A DNA stretch of 64,000 bases from Cyprinodon diabolis. Its lineage: Eukaryota; Chordata; Actinopteri; Cyprinodontiformes; Cyprinodontidae. A program made the translations under genes and the position numbers. This document shows, piece after piece, positions 38,811-50,026 of this stretch. The notes under the pieces are model-generated. The model saw only the letters and a program-made list of their open reading frames with translations, had not been told where the DNA came from and made no database searches. Each line of letters opens with the position of its first letter. The first letter of the stretch is position 1. Location of the stretch: positions 49,951,531 to 50,015,530 of the forward strand of contig CM060068.1 in NCBI GenBank assembly GCA_030533445.1, read 5' to 3'.

Positions 38811-39196
38811 CAAGGGCTCTGGTTTTTATCATCCTATGGCTTATAACGGGCTTTGGTTTAAAAAGGTCTCTGGTTTATAAAAGGCTCTGGTTTATAATGG
38901 GCTCTGGTTTATAAAGGGCTCTGGTTTATAACGGGCTCTGGTTTATAACCGGCATTGGTTTATAAAGAGCTCTGGTTGATAAAGGGCTCGGGTTTTTAAA
39001 GGGCTCTGGTTTATTACAGGCTCTGGTAAAGGGCTTTGGTTTCTATAGGGCTTTGGTTTCTAAAGAGCTTGGTTTATAACCAGCTTTGGTTTATAAAGGG
39101 CTCTGGTTTATAAAGGGCTCTGGTTTGTAAAGGGCTCTGGTTTATAACGGGCTCTGGTTTATGAAGGGCTCTGGTTTATAAAGGGCTCTGGTTTTT
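38811..39196 (+). repeat. 386-bp local tandem duplication
   Basis: The marker CAAGGGCTCTGGTTTTTATC occurs at 38811 and 39197. The interval contains the GGCATTGG, GAGCTC, GGCTCGGG, 13-bp and TTTATGAAGGG monomers, and all appear twice between about 38510 and 39275. 386 is 23 monomers less 5 bp, explained by one 13-bp and one 16-bp monomer. Just left, near 38513, 101 bp are missing relative to unit 7/8 sequence (GCATTGG at 34801 and 38566, offset 3,765 instead of 3,866). Confidence 0.82.
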
Positions 39197-40471
39197 CAAG
39201 GGCTCTGGTTTTTATCATCCTATGGCTTATAACGGGCTTTGGTTTAAAAAGGTCTCTGGTTTATAAAAGGCTCTGGTTTATAATGGGCTCTGGTTTATAA
39301 CGGGCTCTGGTTTAAAAAGGGCTTTTGTTTCTAAAGGGCTTTGGTTTCTAAAGGGCTTTGGTTTATAAAGGGCTCTGGATTATAAAGGGCTTTGGTTTAT
39401 AAAGGCTTCTGGTTTATAAAGGGCTCTGGTTTATAACAGGCTCTGGTTTATAACCGTCTTTGGTTTATAACGGGCTCTGGTTTATAACCAGCTTTGGTGT
39501 ATAAAGGGCTCTGGTTTATAACCAGCTTTGGTTTATAAAGGGCTCTGGTTTATAAAGAGTTATGATTCATAACGGGCTCTGATTCATAACCGGCTATGGT
39601 TTATAAAGGGCTCTAGTTTATAAAGGGCTATGATTGATAACGGGCTCTGCTTTATAACCGGCTTTGGTTTATAAAGGGCTCTGGTTTATAACTGCATTTG
39701 GTTTATAAAGGGCTCTGGTTTATAACGGGCTCTGCTTTATAACCGGCTTTGGTTTATAAAGGGCTCTGGTTTATAAAGGGCTCTGGTTTATTACAGGCTC
39801 TGGCTTATGATGGACTTTGGTTTAAAAAGGCCTCTGGTTTATAACTGCATTTGGTTTATAAAGGGCTCTGGTTTATAACGGGCTCTGCTTTATAACCGGC
39901 TTTGGTTTATAAAGTGCACTGGTTTATAAAGGGCTCTGGTTTATTACAGGCTCTGGTATATAAAGGGCTTTGGTTTATACAGGGCGCTGGTTTATAAAGG
40001 GCTCTGGTTTATAAAGGGCTCTGGTTTATAACGGGCTCTGGTATATAAAGGGCTCTGGTTTTAAATGTCCTCTGGTTCATACAGGGCTCTGGTTTATAAC
40101 TGTCTTTGGTTAATAACGGGCTCTGCTTTATAACCGTCTTTGGTTTATAACGGGCTCTGGTTTATAAAGGCTTCTGGTTTATAAAGGGCTCTGGTTTATA
40201 ACAGCCTCTGGTTTACAACTGTCTTTGGTTTATAACGGGCTCTGATTTATAACCGGCTATGGTTTATAAAGGGCTCTAGTTTATAACGGGCTCTGGTTTA
40301 TAACTGTCTTTGGTTTATAAAGGGCTCTAGTTTATAAAGGGCTATGATTCATAACGGGCTCTGATTTATAACCGGCTCTGGTATAACAGGCTCTGGTATA
40401 TAAAGTGCTTCGGTTTCTAAAGAGCTTTGGCTTCTAAATGGCTTTAGTTTATAACGGGCTCTGGTTAATAA

Positions 40472-41161
40472 ATTGATCTGGTTTTTAATGGGCTCTGGTT
40501 CATAAAGGGCTCTGGCTTATAAGCGGCTTTGGTTTAAAAAGGCGTACGGTTTATAAAAGGCTCTGGTTTATAATCGGCTTTGGTTTATAAAGGGCTCTGG
40601 TTTATAACGGGCTCTGGTTTATAACCGGCTTTGGTTTATAAAGAGCTCTGGTTGATAAAGGGCTCTGGTTTTTAAAGGAGTCTGATTTATTACAGGCTCT
40701 GGTAAAGGGCTTTGGTTTCTTAAGGGCTTTGGTTTCTAAAGAGCTTGGTTTATAACCGGCTTTGGTTTATAAAGGGCTCTAGTTTATAACGGGCTCTGGT
40801 TTATAAAGGGCTCTGGTTTATAAAGGGCTCTGGTTTTTCAAGGGCATTGGTTTATAACAGCCTCTGGTTTACAACCGTCTTTGGTTTATAACGGGCTCTG
40901 GTTTATAACAGGCTCTGGTTTATAACGGGCTCTGATTTATAACCGGCTATGGTTTATAAAGGGCTCTAGTTTATAACGGGCTCTGGTTTATAACTGTCTT
41001 TGGTTTATAAAGGGCTCTAGTTTATAAAGGGCTATTATTCATAACGGGCTCTGATTTATAACCGGCTCTGGTATAACAGGATATGGTATATAAAGTGCTT
41101 TGGTTTCTAAAGAGCTTTGGTTTCTAAATGGCTTTAGTTTATAACGGGCTCTGGTTAATAA
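40472..41161 (+). repeat. Nested 690-bp unit, first copy
   Basis: ATTGATCTGG recurs after only 690 bp (40472 to 41162), then 673 bp (to 41835). These are short tandem units made of the AAGCGG, GGTAAAGGG, CAAGGGCATTGG, CCGGCTATGG and GGGCTATTATTC/GGGCTATGATTC monomers. The 690/673 pair recurs at 45625/46315/46988, and a 690-bp unit recurs at 63108-63797. The 17-bp difference is one monomer. Confidence 0.85.
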
Positions 41162-41834
41162 ATTGATCTGGTTTTTAATGGGCTCTGGTTCATAAAGGGC
41201 TCTGGCTTATAAGCGGCTTTTGTTTAAAAAGGCGTCTGGTTTATAAAAGGCTTTGGTTTATAAAGGGCTCTGGTTTATAACGGGCTCTGGTTTATAACCG
41301 GCTTTGGTTTATAAAGAGCTCTGGTTTATAAAGGGCTCTGGTTTTTAAAGGGGTCAGATTTATTACAGGCTCTTGTAAAGGGCTTTGGTTTCTTAAGGGC
41401 TTTGGTTTCTAAAGAGCTTGGTTTATAACCTGCTTTGGTTTATAAAGGTCTCTAGTTTATAACGGGCTCTGGTTTATAAAGGGCTCTGGTTTATAAAGGG
41501 CTCTGGTTTTTCAAGGGCATTGGTTTATAACAGCCTCTGGTTTACAACCGTCTTTGGTTTATAACGGGCTCTGGTTTATAACAGGCTCTGGTTTATAACG
41601 GGCTCTGATTTATAACCGGCTATGGTTTATAAAGCGCTCTAGTTTATAACGGGCTCTGGTTTATAACTGTCTTTGGTTTATAAAGGGCTCTAGTTTATAA
41701 AGGGCTATTATTCATAACGGGCTCTGATTTATAACCGGCTCTGGTATAACAGGATCTGGTATATAAAGTGCTTTGGTTTCTAAAGAGCTTTGGTTTCTAA
41801 ATGGCTTTAGTTTATAACGGGCTCTGGTTAATAA
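41162..41834 (+). repeat. Nested 673-bp unit, second copy
   Basis: Tandem neighbour of the 690-bp unit and one monomer shorter, near the AAGGCGTCTGGTTTATAAAAGG region. Shares GGGCTATTATTC and AACAGGATCTGG or AACAGGATATGG with its neighbours. Private variants here include TTTGTTTAAAAAGG, GGGGTCAGATTT and CCTGCTTTGG. Confidence 0.83.
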
Positions 41835-43414
41835 ATTGATCTGGTTTTTAATGGGCTCTGGTTCATAAAGGGCTCTGGCTTATAAGCGGCTTTGGTTTAA
41901 AAAGGCGTCTGGTTTATAAAAGACTCTGGTTTATAATCGGCTTTGGTTTATAAAGGGCTCTGGTTTATAACGGGCTCTGGTTTATAACCGGCTTTGGTTT
42001 ATAAAGAGCTCTGGTTGATAAAGGGCTCTGGTTTTTAAAGGGGTCTGATTTATTACAGGCTCTGGTAAAGGGCTTTGGTTTCTAAAGGGCTTTGTTTTCT
42101 AAAGAGCTTGATGTATAACCGGCTTTGGTTTATAAAGGGCTCTGGTTTATAAAGGGCTCTGGTTTACACAGGGCTCTGGTTTATAACGGGCTCTGGTTTA
42201 TAAAGTGCTCTGGTTTATAAAGGGCTCTGGTTTTTCAAGGGCTCTGGTTTATAACAGGCTCTGGTTTACAACCGTCTTTGGTTTATAATGGGCTCTGGTT
42301 TATAACCGTCTTTGGTTTATACAGGGCTCTGGTTTATAAAGGGCTCTGGTTTATAACGGGCTCTGGTTTATTACATGCTCTGGTATATAAAGTGCTTTTG
42401 TTTCTAAAGAGCTTTGGTTTGTAAAGGGCTTAAGTTTATAAAGGGCTCTGGTTTTTAATTGGCTCTGGTTCATAAAGGGTTCTGGCTTATAAGCAGCTTT
42501 GGTTTAAAAAGGCGTCTGGTTCATAAAAGGCTCTCGTTTATAACCGGCTTTGGTTTATAAAAGGCTCTGGTTTATGACGGGCTCTGGTTTATAACATGCT
42601 TTGGTTTATAAAGAGCTCCGGTTGATAAAGGTTTTTAAAGGGCTCTGGTTTATTACAGGCTCTGGTAAAGGGCTTTGGTTTCTAAAGAGCTTGGTTTATA
42701 ACCGGCTTTGGTTTATAAAGGGATCTGGCTTATAAAGGGCTCTGGTTTATAAAGGGCTATGATTGATAACGGGCTCTGATTTATAACCGGATTTGGTTTA
42801 TAAAGAGTTTTGGTTGATAAAAGGGCTCGGGTTTATAAAGGGCTCTGGTTTATAAAGGGCTCTGGTTTATAACGGGCTCTGGTTTATAAAGGGCTCTGGT
42901 TTTTCAAGGGCTCTGGTTTTTAACATCCTATGGCTTATAACGGGCTTTGGTTTAAAAAGGCCTCTGGTTTATAACTGCATGTGGTTTATAAAGGGCTCTG
43001 GCTTATAACGGGCTCTGCTTTATAACCGGCTTTGGTTTATAAAGGGCTCTGGTTTATAAAGGGCTCTGGTTTATTACAGGCTCTGGCTTATAACGGACTT
43101 TGGTATAAAAAGGCCTCTGGTTTATAACTGCATTTGGTTTATAAAGGGCTCTGGTTTATAACGGGCTCTGCTTTATAACCGGCTTTGGTTTATAAAGGGC
43201 ACTGGTTTATAAAGGGCTCTGGTTTATTACAGGCTCTGGTATATAAAGGGCTCTGGTTTATAAAGGGCTCTGGTTTATAACAGGCTCTGGTTTATAAAGG
43301 GCTCTGGTTTTTCAAGGGCTCTGGTTTTTAACATCCTCTGGCTTATAACGGGCTTTGGTTTAAAAAGGCCTCTGGTTTATAACAGGATTTGGTTTATAAA
43401 GGGCTCTGGTTTTT

Positions 43415-44349
43415 CAAGGGCTCTGGTTTTTATCATCCTATGGCTTATAACGGGCTTTGGTTTAAAAAGGTCTCTGGTTTATAAAAGGCTCTGGTTTATA
43501 ATGGGCTCTGGTTTATAACGGGCTCTGGTTTAAAAAGGGCTTTTGTTTCTAAAGGGCTTTGGTTTCTAAAGGGCTTTGGTTTATAAAGGGCTCTGGATTA
43601 TAAAGGGCTTTGGTTTATAAAGGCTTCTGGTTTATAAAGGGCTCTGGTTTATAACAGGCTCTGGTTTATAACCGTCTTTGGTTTATAACGGGCTCTGGTT
43701 TATAACCAGCTTTGGTTTATAAAGGGCTCTGGTTTATAACCAGCTTTGGTTTATAAAGGGCTCTGGTTTATAAAGAGTTATGATTCATAACGGGCTCTGA
43801 TTCATAACCGGCTATGGTTTATAAAGGGCTCTAGTTTATAAAGGGCTATGATTGATAACGGGCTCTGCTTTATAACCGGCTTTGGTTTATAAAGGGCTCT
43901 GGTTTATAACTGCATTTGGTTTATAAAGGGCTCTGGTTTATAATGGGCTCTGCTTTATAACCGGCTTTGGTTTATAAAGGGCTCTGGTTTATAAAGGGCT
44001 CTGGTTTATTACAGGCTCTGGCTTATGATGGACTTTGGTTTAAAAAGGCCTCTGGTTTATAACTGCATTTGGTTTATAAAGGGCTCTGGTTTATAACGGG
44101 CTCTGCTTTATAACCGGCTTTGGTTTATAAAGGGCACTGGTTTATAAAGGGCTCTGGTTTATTACAGGCTCTGGTATATAAAGGGCTCTGGTTTATAAAG
44201 GGCTCTGGTTTATAACAGGCTCTGGTTTATAAAGGGCTCTGGTTTTTCAAGGGCTCTGGTTTTTAACATCCTCTGGCTTATAACGGGCTTTGGTTTAAAA
44301 AGGCCTCTGGTTTATAACAGGATTTGGTTTATAAAGGGCTCTGGTTTTT
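43415..44349 (+). repeat. 935-bp shortened unit between two 4,218-bp copies
   Basis: Begins with the head of the 4,218-bp unit (CAAGGGCTCTGGTTTTTATC, 43415) and ends with its tail (AACAGGATTTGG just before 44350). The interior is deleted, so it is 55 monomers (935 bp). It and copy 3 share TTTATAATGGGCTCTGC, which is not in copy 1. Confidence 0.85.
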
Positions 44350-45624
44350 CAAGGGCTCTGGTTTTTATCATCCTATGGCTTATAACGGGCTTTGGTTTAA
44401 AAAGGTCTCTGGTTTATAAAAGGCTCTGGTTTATAATTGGCTCTGGTTTATAACGGGCTCTGGTTTAAAAAGGGCTTTTGTTTCTAAAGGGCTTTGGTTT
44501 CTAAAGGGCTTTGGTTTATAAAGGGCTCTGGATTATAAAGGGCTTTGGTTTATAAAGGCTTCTGGTTTATAAAGGGCTCTGGTTTATAACAGGCTCTGGT
44601 TTATAACCGTCTTTGGTTTATAACGGGCTCTGGTTTATAACCAGCTTTGGTTTATAAAGGGCTCTGGTTTATAACCAGCTTTGGTTTATAAAGGGCTCTG
44701 GTTTATAAAGAGTTATGATTCATAACGGGCTCTGATTCATAACCGGCTATGGTTTATAAAGGGCTCTAGTTTATAAAGGGCTATGATTGATAACGGGCTC
44801 TGCTTTATAACCGGCTTTGGTTTATAAAGGGCTCTGGTTTATAACTGCATTTGGTTTATAAAGGGCTCTGGTTTATAATGGGCTCTGCTTTATAACCGGC
44901 TTTGGTTTATAAAGGGCTCTGGTTTATAAAGGGCTCTGGTTTATTACAGGCTCTGGCTTATGATGGACTTTGGTTTAAAAAGGCCTCTGGTTTATAACTG
45001 CATTTGGTTTATAAAGGGCTCTGGTTTATAACGGGCTCTGCTTTATAACCGGCTTTGGTTTATAAAGTGCACTGGTTTATAAAGGGCTCTGGTTTATTAC
45101 AGGCTCTGGTATATAAAGGGCTTTGGTTTATACAGGGCGCTGGTTTATAAAGGGCTCTGGTTTATAAAGGGCTCTGGTTTATAACGGGCTCTGGTATATA
45201 AAGGGCTCTGGTTTTAAATGTCCTCTGGTTCATACAGGGCTCTGGTTTATAACTGTCTTTGGTTAATAACGGGCTCTGCTTTATAACCGTCTTTGGTTTA
45301 TAACGGGCTCTGGTTTATAAAGGCTTCTGGTTTATAAAGGGCTCTGGTTTATAACAGCCTCTGGTTTACAACTGTCTTTGGTTTATAACGGGCTCTGATT
45401 TATAACCGGCTATGGTTTATAAAGGGCTCTAGTTTATAACGGGCTCTGGTTTATAACTGTCTTTGGTTTATAAAGGGCTCTAGTTTATAAAGGGCTATGA
45501 TTCATAACGGGCTCTGATTTATAACCGGCTCTGGTATAACAGGCTCTGGTATATAAAGTGCTTCGGTTTCTAAAGAGCTTTGGCTTCTAAATGGCTTTAG
45601 TTTATAACGGGCTCTGGTTAATAA

Positions 45625-46314
45625 ATTGATCTGGTTTTTAATGGGCTCTGGTTCATAAAGGGCTCTGGCTTATAAGCGGCTTTGGTTTAAAAAGGCGTCT
45701 GGTTTATAAAAGGCTCTGGTTTATAATCGGCTTTGGTTTATAAAGGGCTCTGGTTTATAACGGGCTCTGGTTTATAACCGGCTTTGGTTTATAAAGAGCT
45801 CTGGTTGATAAAGGGCTCTGGTTTTTAAAGGAGTCTGATTTATTACAGGCTCTGGTAAAGGGCTTTGGTTTCTTAAGGGCTTTGGTTTCTAAAGAGCTTG
45901 GTTTATAACCGGCTTTGGTTTATAAAGGGCTCTAGTTTATAACGGGCTCTGGTTTATAAAGGGCTCTGGTTTATAAAGGGCTCTGGTTTTTCAAGGGCAT
46001 TGGTTTATAACAGCCTCTGGTTTACAACCGTCTTTGGTTTATAACGGGCTCTGGTTTATAACAGGCTCTGGTTTATAACGGGCTCTGATTTATACCCGGC
46101 TATGGTTTATAAAGGGCTCTAGTTTATAACGGGCTCTGGTTTATAACTGTCTTTGGTTTATAAAGGGCTCTAGTTTATAAAGGGCTATTATTCATAATGG
46201 GCTCTGATTTATAACCGGCTCTGGTATAACAGGATATGGTATATAAAGTGCTTTGGTTTCTAAAGAGCTTTGGTTTCTAAATGGCTTTAGTTTATAACGG
46301 GCTCTGGTTAATAA
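45625..46314 (+). repeat. Nested 690-bp unit within copy 3
   Basis: Counterpart of 40472-41161 at offset 5,153, with identical length and order of rare variants. Confidence 0.84.
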
Positions 46315-46987
46315 ATTGATCTGGTTTTTAATGGGCTCTGGTTCATAAAGGGCTCTGGCTTATAAGCGGCTTTTGTTTAAAAAGGCGTCTGGTTTATAAA
46401 AGGCTTTGGTTTATAAAGGGCTCTGGTTTATAACGGGCTCTGGTTTATAACCGGCTTTGGTTTATAAAGAGCTCTGGTTGATAAAGGGCTCTGGTTTTTA
46501 AAGGGGTCAGATTTATTACAGGCTCTTGTAAAGGGCTTTGGTTTCTTAAGGGCTTTGGTTTCTAAAGAGCTTGGTTTATAACCTGCTTTGGTTTATAAAG
46601 GTCTCTAGTTTATAACGGGCTCTGGTTTATAAAGGGCTCTGGTTTATAAAGGGCTCTGGTTTTTCAAGGGCATTGGTTTATAACAGCCTCTGGTTTACAA
46701 CCGTCTTTGTTTTATAACGGGCTCTGGTTTATAACAGGCTCTGGTTTATAACGGGCTCTGATTTATAACCGGCTATGGTTTATAAAGCGCTCTAGTTTAT
46801 AACGGGCTCTGGTTTATAACTGTCTTTGGTTTATAAAGGGCTCTAGTTTATAAAGGGCTATTATTCATAACGGGCTCTGATTTATAACCGGCTCTGGTAT
46901 AACAGGATCTGGTATATAAAGTGCTTTGGTTTCTAAAGAGCTTTGGTTTCTAAATGGCTTTAGTTTATAACGGGCTCTGGTCAATAA
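46315..46987 (+). repeat. Nested 673-bp unit within copy 3
   Basis: Counterpart of 41162-41834 at offset 5,153, identical in length. Shares GGGGTCAGATTT, CTCTTGTAAAGG and CCTGCTTTGG. Confidence 0.84.
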
Positions 46988-48567
46988 ATTGATCTGGTTT
47001 TTAATGGGCTCTGGTTCATAAAGGGCTCTGGCTTATAAGCGGCTTTGGTTTAAAAAGGCGTCTGGTTTATAAAAGACTCTGGTTTATAATCGGCTTTGGT
47101 TTATAAAGGGCTCTGGTTTATAACGGGCTCTGGTTTATAACCGGCTTTGGTTTATAAAGAGCTCTGGTTGATAAAGGGCTCTGGTTTTTAAAGGGGTCTG
47201 ATTTATTACAGGCTCTGGTAAAGGGCTTTGGTTTCTAAAGGGCTTTGTTTTCTAAAGAGCTTGGTGTATAACCGGCTTTGGTTTATAAAGGGCTCTGGTT
47301 TATAAAGGGCTCTGGTTTACACAGGGCTCTGGTTTATAACGGGCTCTGGTTTATAAAGGGCTCTGGTTTATAAAGGGCTCTGGTTTTTCAAGGGCTCTGG
47401 TTTATAACAGGCTCTGGTTTACAACCGTCTTTGGTTTATAATGGGCTCTGGTTTATAACCGTCTTTGGTTTATACAGGGCTCTGGTTTATAAAGGGCTCT
47501 GGTTTATAACGGGCTCTGGTTTATTACATGCTCTGGTATATAAAGTGCTTTTGTTTCTAAAGAGCTTTGGTTTGTAAAGGGCTTAAGTTTATAAAGGGCT
47601 CTGGTTTTTAATTGGCTCTGGTTCATAAAGGGTTCTGGCTTATAAGCAGCTTTGGTTTAAAAAGGCGTCTGGTTCATAAAAGGCTCTCGTTTATAACCGG
47701 CTTTGGTTTATAAAAGGCTCTGGTTTATGACGGGCTCTGGTTTATAACATGCTTTGGTTTATAAAGAGCTCCGGTTGATAAAGGTTTTTAAAGGGCTCTG
47801 GTTTATTACAGGCTCTGGTAAAGGGCTTTGGTTTCTAAAGAGCTTGGTTTATAACCGGCTTTGGTTTATAAAGGGATCTGGCTTATAAAGGGCTCTGGTT
47901 TATAAAGGGCTATGATTGATAACGGGCTCTGATTTATAACCGGATTTGGTTTATAAAGAGTTTTGGTTGATAAAAGGGCTCGGGTTTATAAAGGGCTCTG
48001 GTTTATAAAGGGCTCTGGTTTATAACGGGCTCTGGTTTATAAAGGGCTCTGGTTTTTCAAGGGCTCTGGTTTTTAACATCCTATGGCTTATAACGGGCTT
48101 TGGTTTAAAAAGGCCTCTGGTTTATAACTGCATGTGGTTTATAAAGGGCTCTGGCTTATAACGGGCTCTGCTTTATAACCGGCTTTGGTTTATAAAGGGC
48201 TCTGGTTTATAAAGGGCTCTGGTTTATTACAGGCTCTGGCTTATAACGGACTTTGGTATAAAAAGGCCTCTGGTTTATAACTGCATTTGGTTTATAAAGG
48301 GCTCTGGTTTATAACGGGCTCTGCTTTATAACCGGCTTTGGTTTATAAAGGGCACTGGTTTATAAAGGGCTCTGGTTTATTACAGGCTCTGGTATATAAA
48401 GGGCTCTGGTTTATAAAGGGCTCTGGTTTATAACAGGCTCTGGTTTATAAAGGGCTCTGGTTTTTCAAGGGCTCTGGTTTTTAACATCCTCTGGCTTATA
48501 ACGGGCTTTGGTTTAAAAAGGCCTCTGGTTTATAACAGGATTTGGTTTATAAAGGGCTCTGGTTTTT

Positions 48568-50026
48568 AAAGGGCTCTGGTTTATAACGGGCTCTGGTTTA
48601 TAAAGGGCTGTGGTTTATAATGGGCTCTGGTTTATAACCAGCTTTGGTTTATAAAGGGCTCTGGTTTATAAAGGGTTATGATTCATAAAGGGCTCTGGCT
48701 TATAAGCGGCTTTGGTTTAAAAAGGCGTCTGGTTTATAAAAGGCTCTGGTTTATAACCGGCTTTGGTTTATAAAGGGCTCTGGTTTATAACTGGCTCTGA
48801 TTTACAACCGGCTTTGGTTTATAAAGAACTCTGGTTTATAACAGGCTCTGGTTTATAACAGGTGTTGGTTTAACGGGCTCTGGTTTATAACGGGCTCTGG
48901 TTTGTAAGGGGGTCTGATTTATAACCGGCTTTGGTTTATAAAGGGCTCTGGTTTATAAAGGGCTCTGGTATATTACAGGCTCTGGTATATAAAGGGCTTT
49001 GGTTTATACAGGGCGCTGGTTTATAAAGGGCTCTGGTTTATAAAGGGCTCTGGATTGTAACAGCCTCTGGTTTATAAAGGGCTCTGGTTTTTAATGGGCT
49101 CTGGTTCATACAGGGCTCTGGTTTATAACCGTCTTTGGTTTATAACGGGCTCTGTTTATAACCGTCTTTGGTTTATAACGGGCTCTAGTTTATAAAGGCT
49201 TCTGGTTTATAAAGGGCTCTGGTTAATAACAGGCTCTGGTTTACAACCGTCTTTGGTTTATAACGGGCTCTGGTTTATAACCAGCTTTGGCATATAAAGG
49301 GCTCTGGTTTATAAAGGGTTATGATTCATAACGGGCTCTGATTTATAACCGGCTATGGTTAATAAAGGGCTCTGGTTTTTAATGGGCTCTGGTTCAAAAA
49401 GGGCTCTGGCTTATAAGCGGCTTTGGTTTAAAAAGGCGTCTGGTTTATAAAAGGCTCTGGCTTATAACCGGCTTTGGTTTATAAAGGGCTCTGGTTTATA
49501 ACGGGCTCTGATTTATAACCGGCTTTGGTTTATACAGGGCGCTGGTTTATAAAGGGCTCTGGTTCATAAAGGGCTCTGGTTTATAACGGGCTCTGGTATA
49601 TAAAGGGCTCCGGTTTTAAATGTCCTCTGGTTCATACAGGGCTCTGGTTTATAACTGTCTTTGGTTTATAACGGGCTCTGGTTTATAACCGTCTTTGGTT
49701 TATAACGGGCTCTGGTTTATAAAGGCTTCTGGTTTATAAAGGGCTCTGGTTTATAACAGGCTCTGGTTTACAACTGTCTTTGGTTTATAACGGGCTCTGA
49801 TTTATAACCGGCTATGGTTTATAAAGGGCTCTAGTTTATAACGGGCTCTGGTTTATAACTGTCTTTGGTTTATAAAGGGCTCTAGTTTATAAAGGGCTAT
49901 GATTCATAACGGGCTCTTATTTATAACCGGCTCTGGTATAACAGGCTCTGGTATATAAAGTGCTTTGGTTTCTAAAGAGCTTTGGTTTCTAAATGGCTTT
50001 AGTTTATAACGGGCTCTGGTTAATAA
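48568..50026 (+). repeat. Return to the family 2 tail sequence
   Basis: After the triplication the array resumes variants typical of units 3-6: AAGAACTCTGG, AACAGGTGTTGG with the 14-bp monomer, GGATTGTAACAGCC (near 49052), GGCTCCGG and ACTGTCTTTGG. It ends at the next ATTGATCTGG (50027). Variants such as CCGGCTATGG, where units 3-6 have CCGACTATGG, place it nearer to units 7-8. Confidence 0.72.

Larger units (their letters stand above)
39197..43414 (+). repeat. 4,218-bp higher-order unit, copy 1
   Basis: Runs from the TTTTTATCATCC monomer to a junction at 43414/43415, where the sequence returns to that same point. The first part matches 35046 onward at offset 4,151 (the TGGTGTATAAAG variant at 35344 and 39495). 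The central part contains nested units at 40472 and 41162. Copy 3 (44350-48567) has the same length and variants at offset 5,153. Confidence 0.87.
44350..48567 (+). repeat. 4,218-bp higher-order unit, copy 3
   Basis: Same length as 39197-43414 at offset 5,153 (4,218 + 935), confirmed by markers at 40472/45625, 42631/47784 (AAGGTTTTTAAAG) and 42974/48127 (ACTGCATGTGG). Few differences were seen, for example TTATACCCGGC near 46092, GGTCAATAAATTG near 46980, and GTACGG in copy 1 (near 40546) versus GTCTGG here. The repeat ends at 48567, where the sequence continues with AAAGGG rather than CAAGGG. Confidence 0.87.

Noticed and set aside
39197..48567. Pure assembly artefact as the cause of the large duplications
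   Set aside because: Copies carry private substitutions and small indels consistent with real divergence. Artefact cannot be fully excluded without reads, so the check is listed under the finding.
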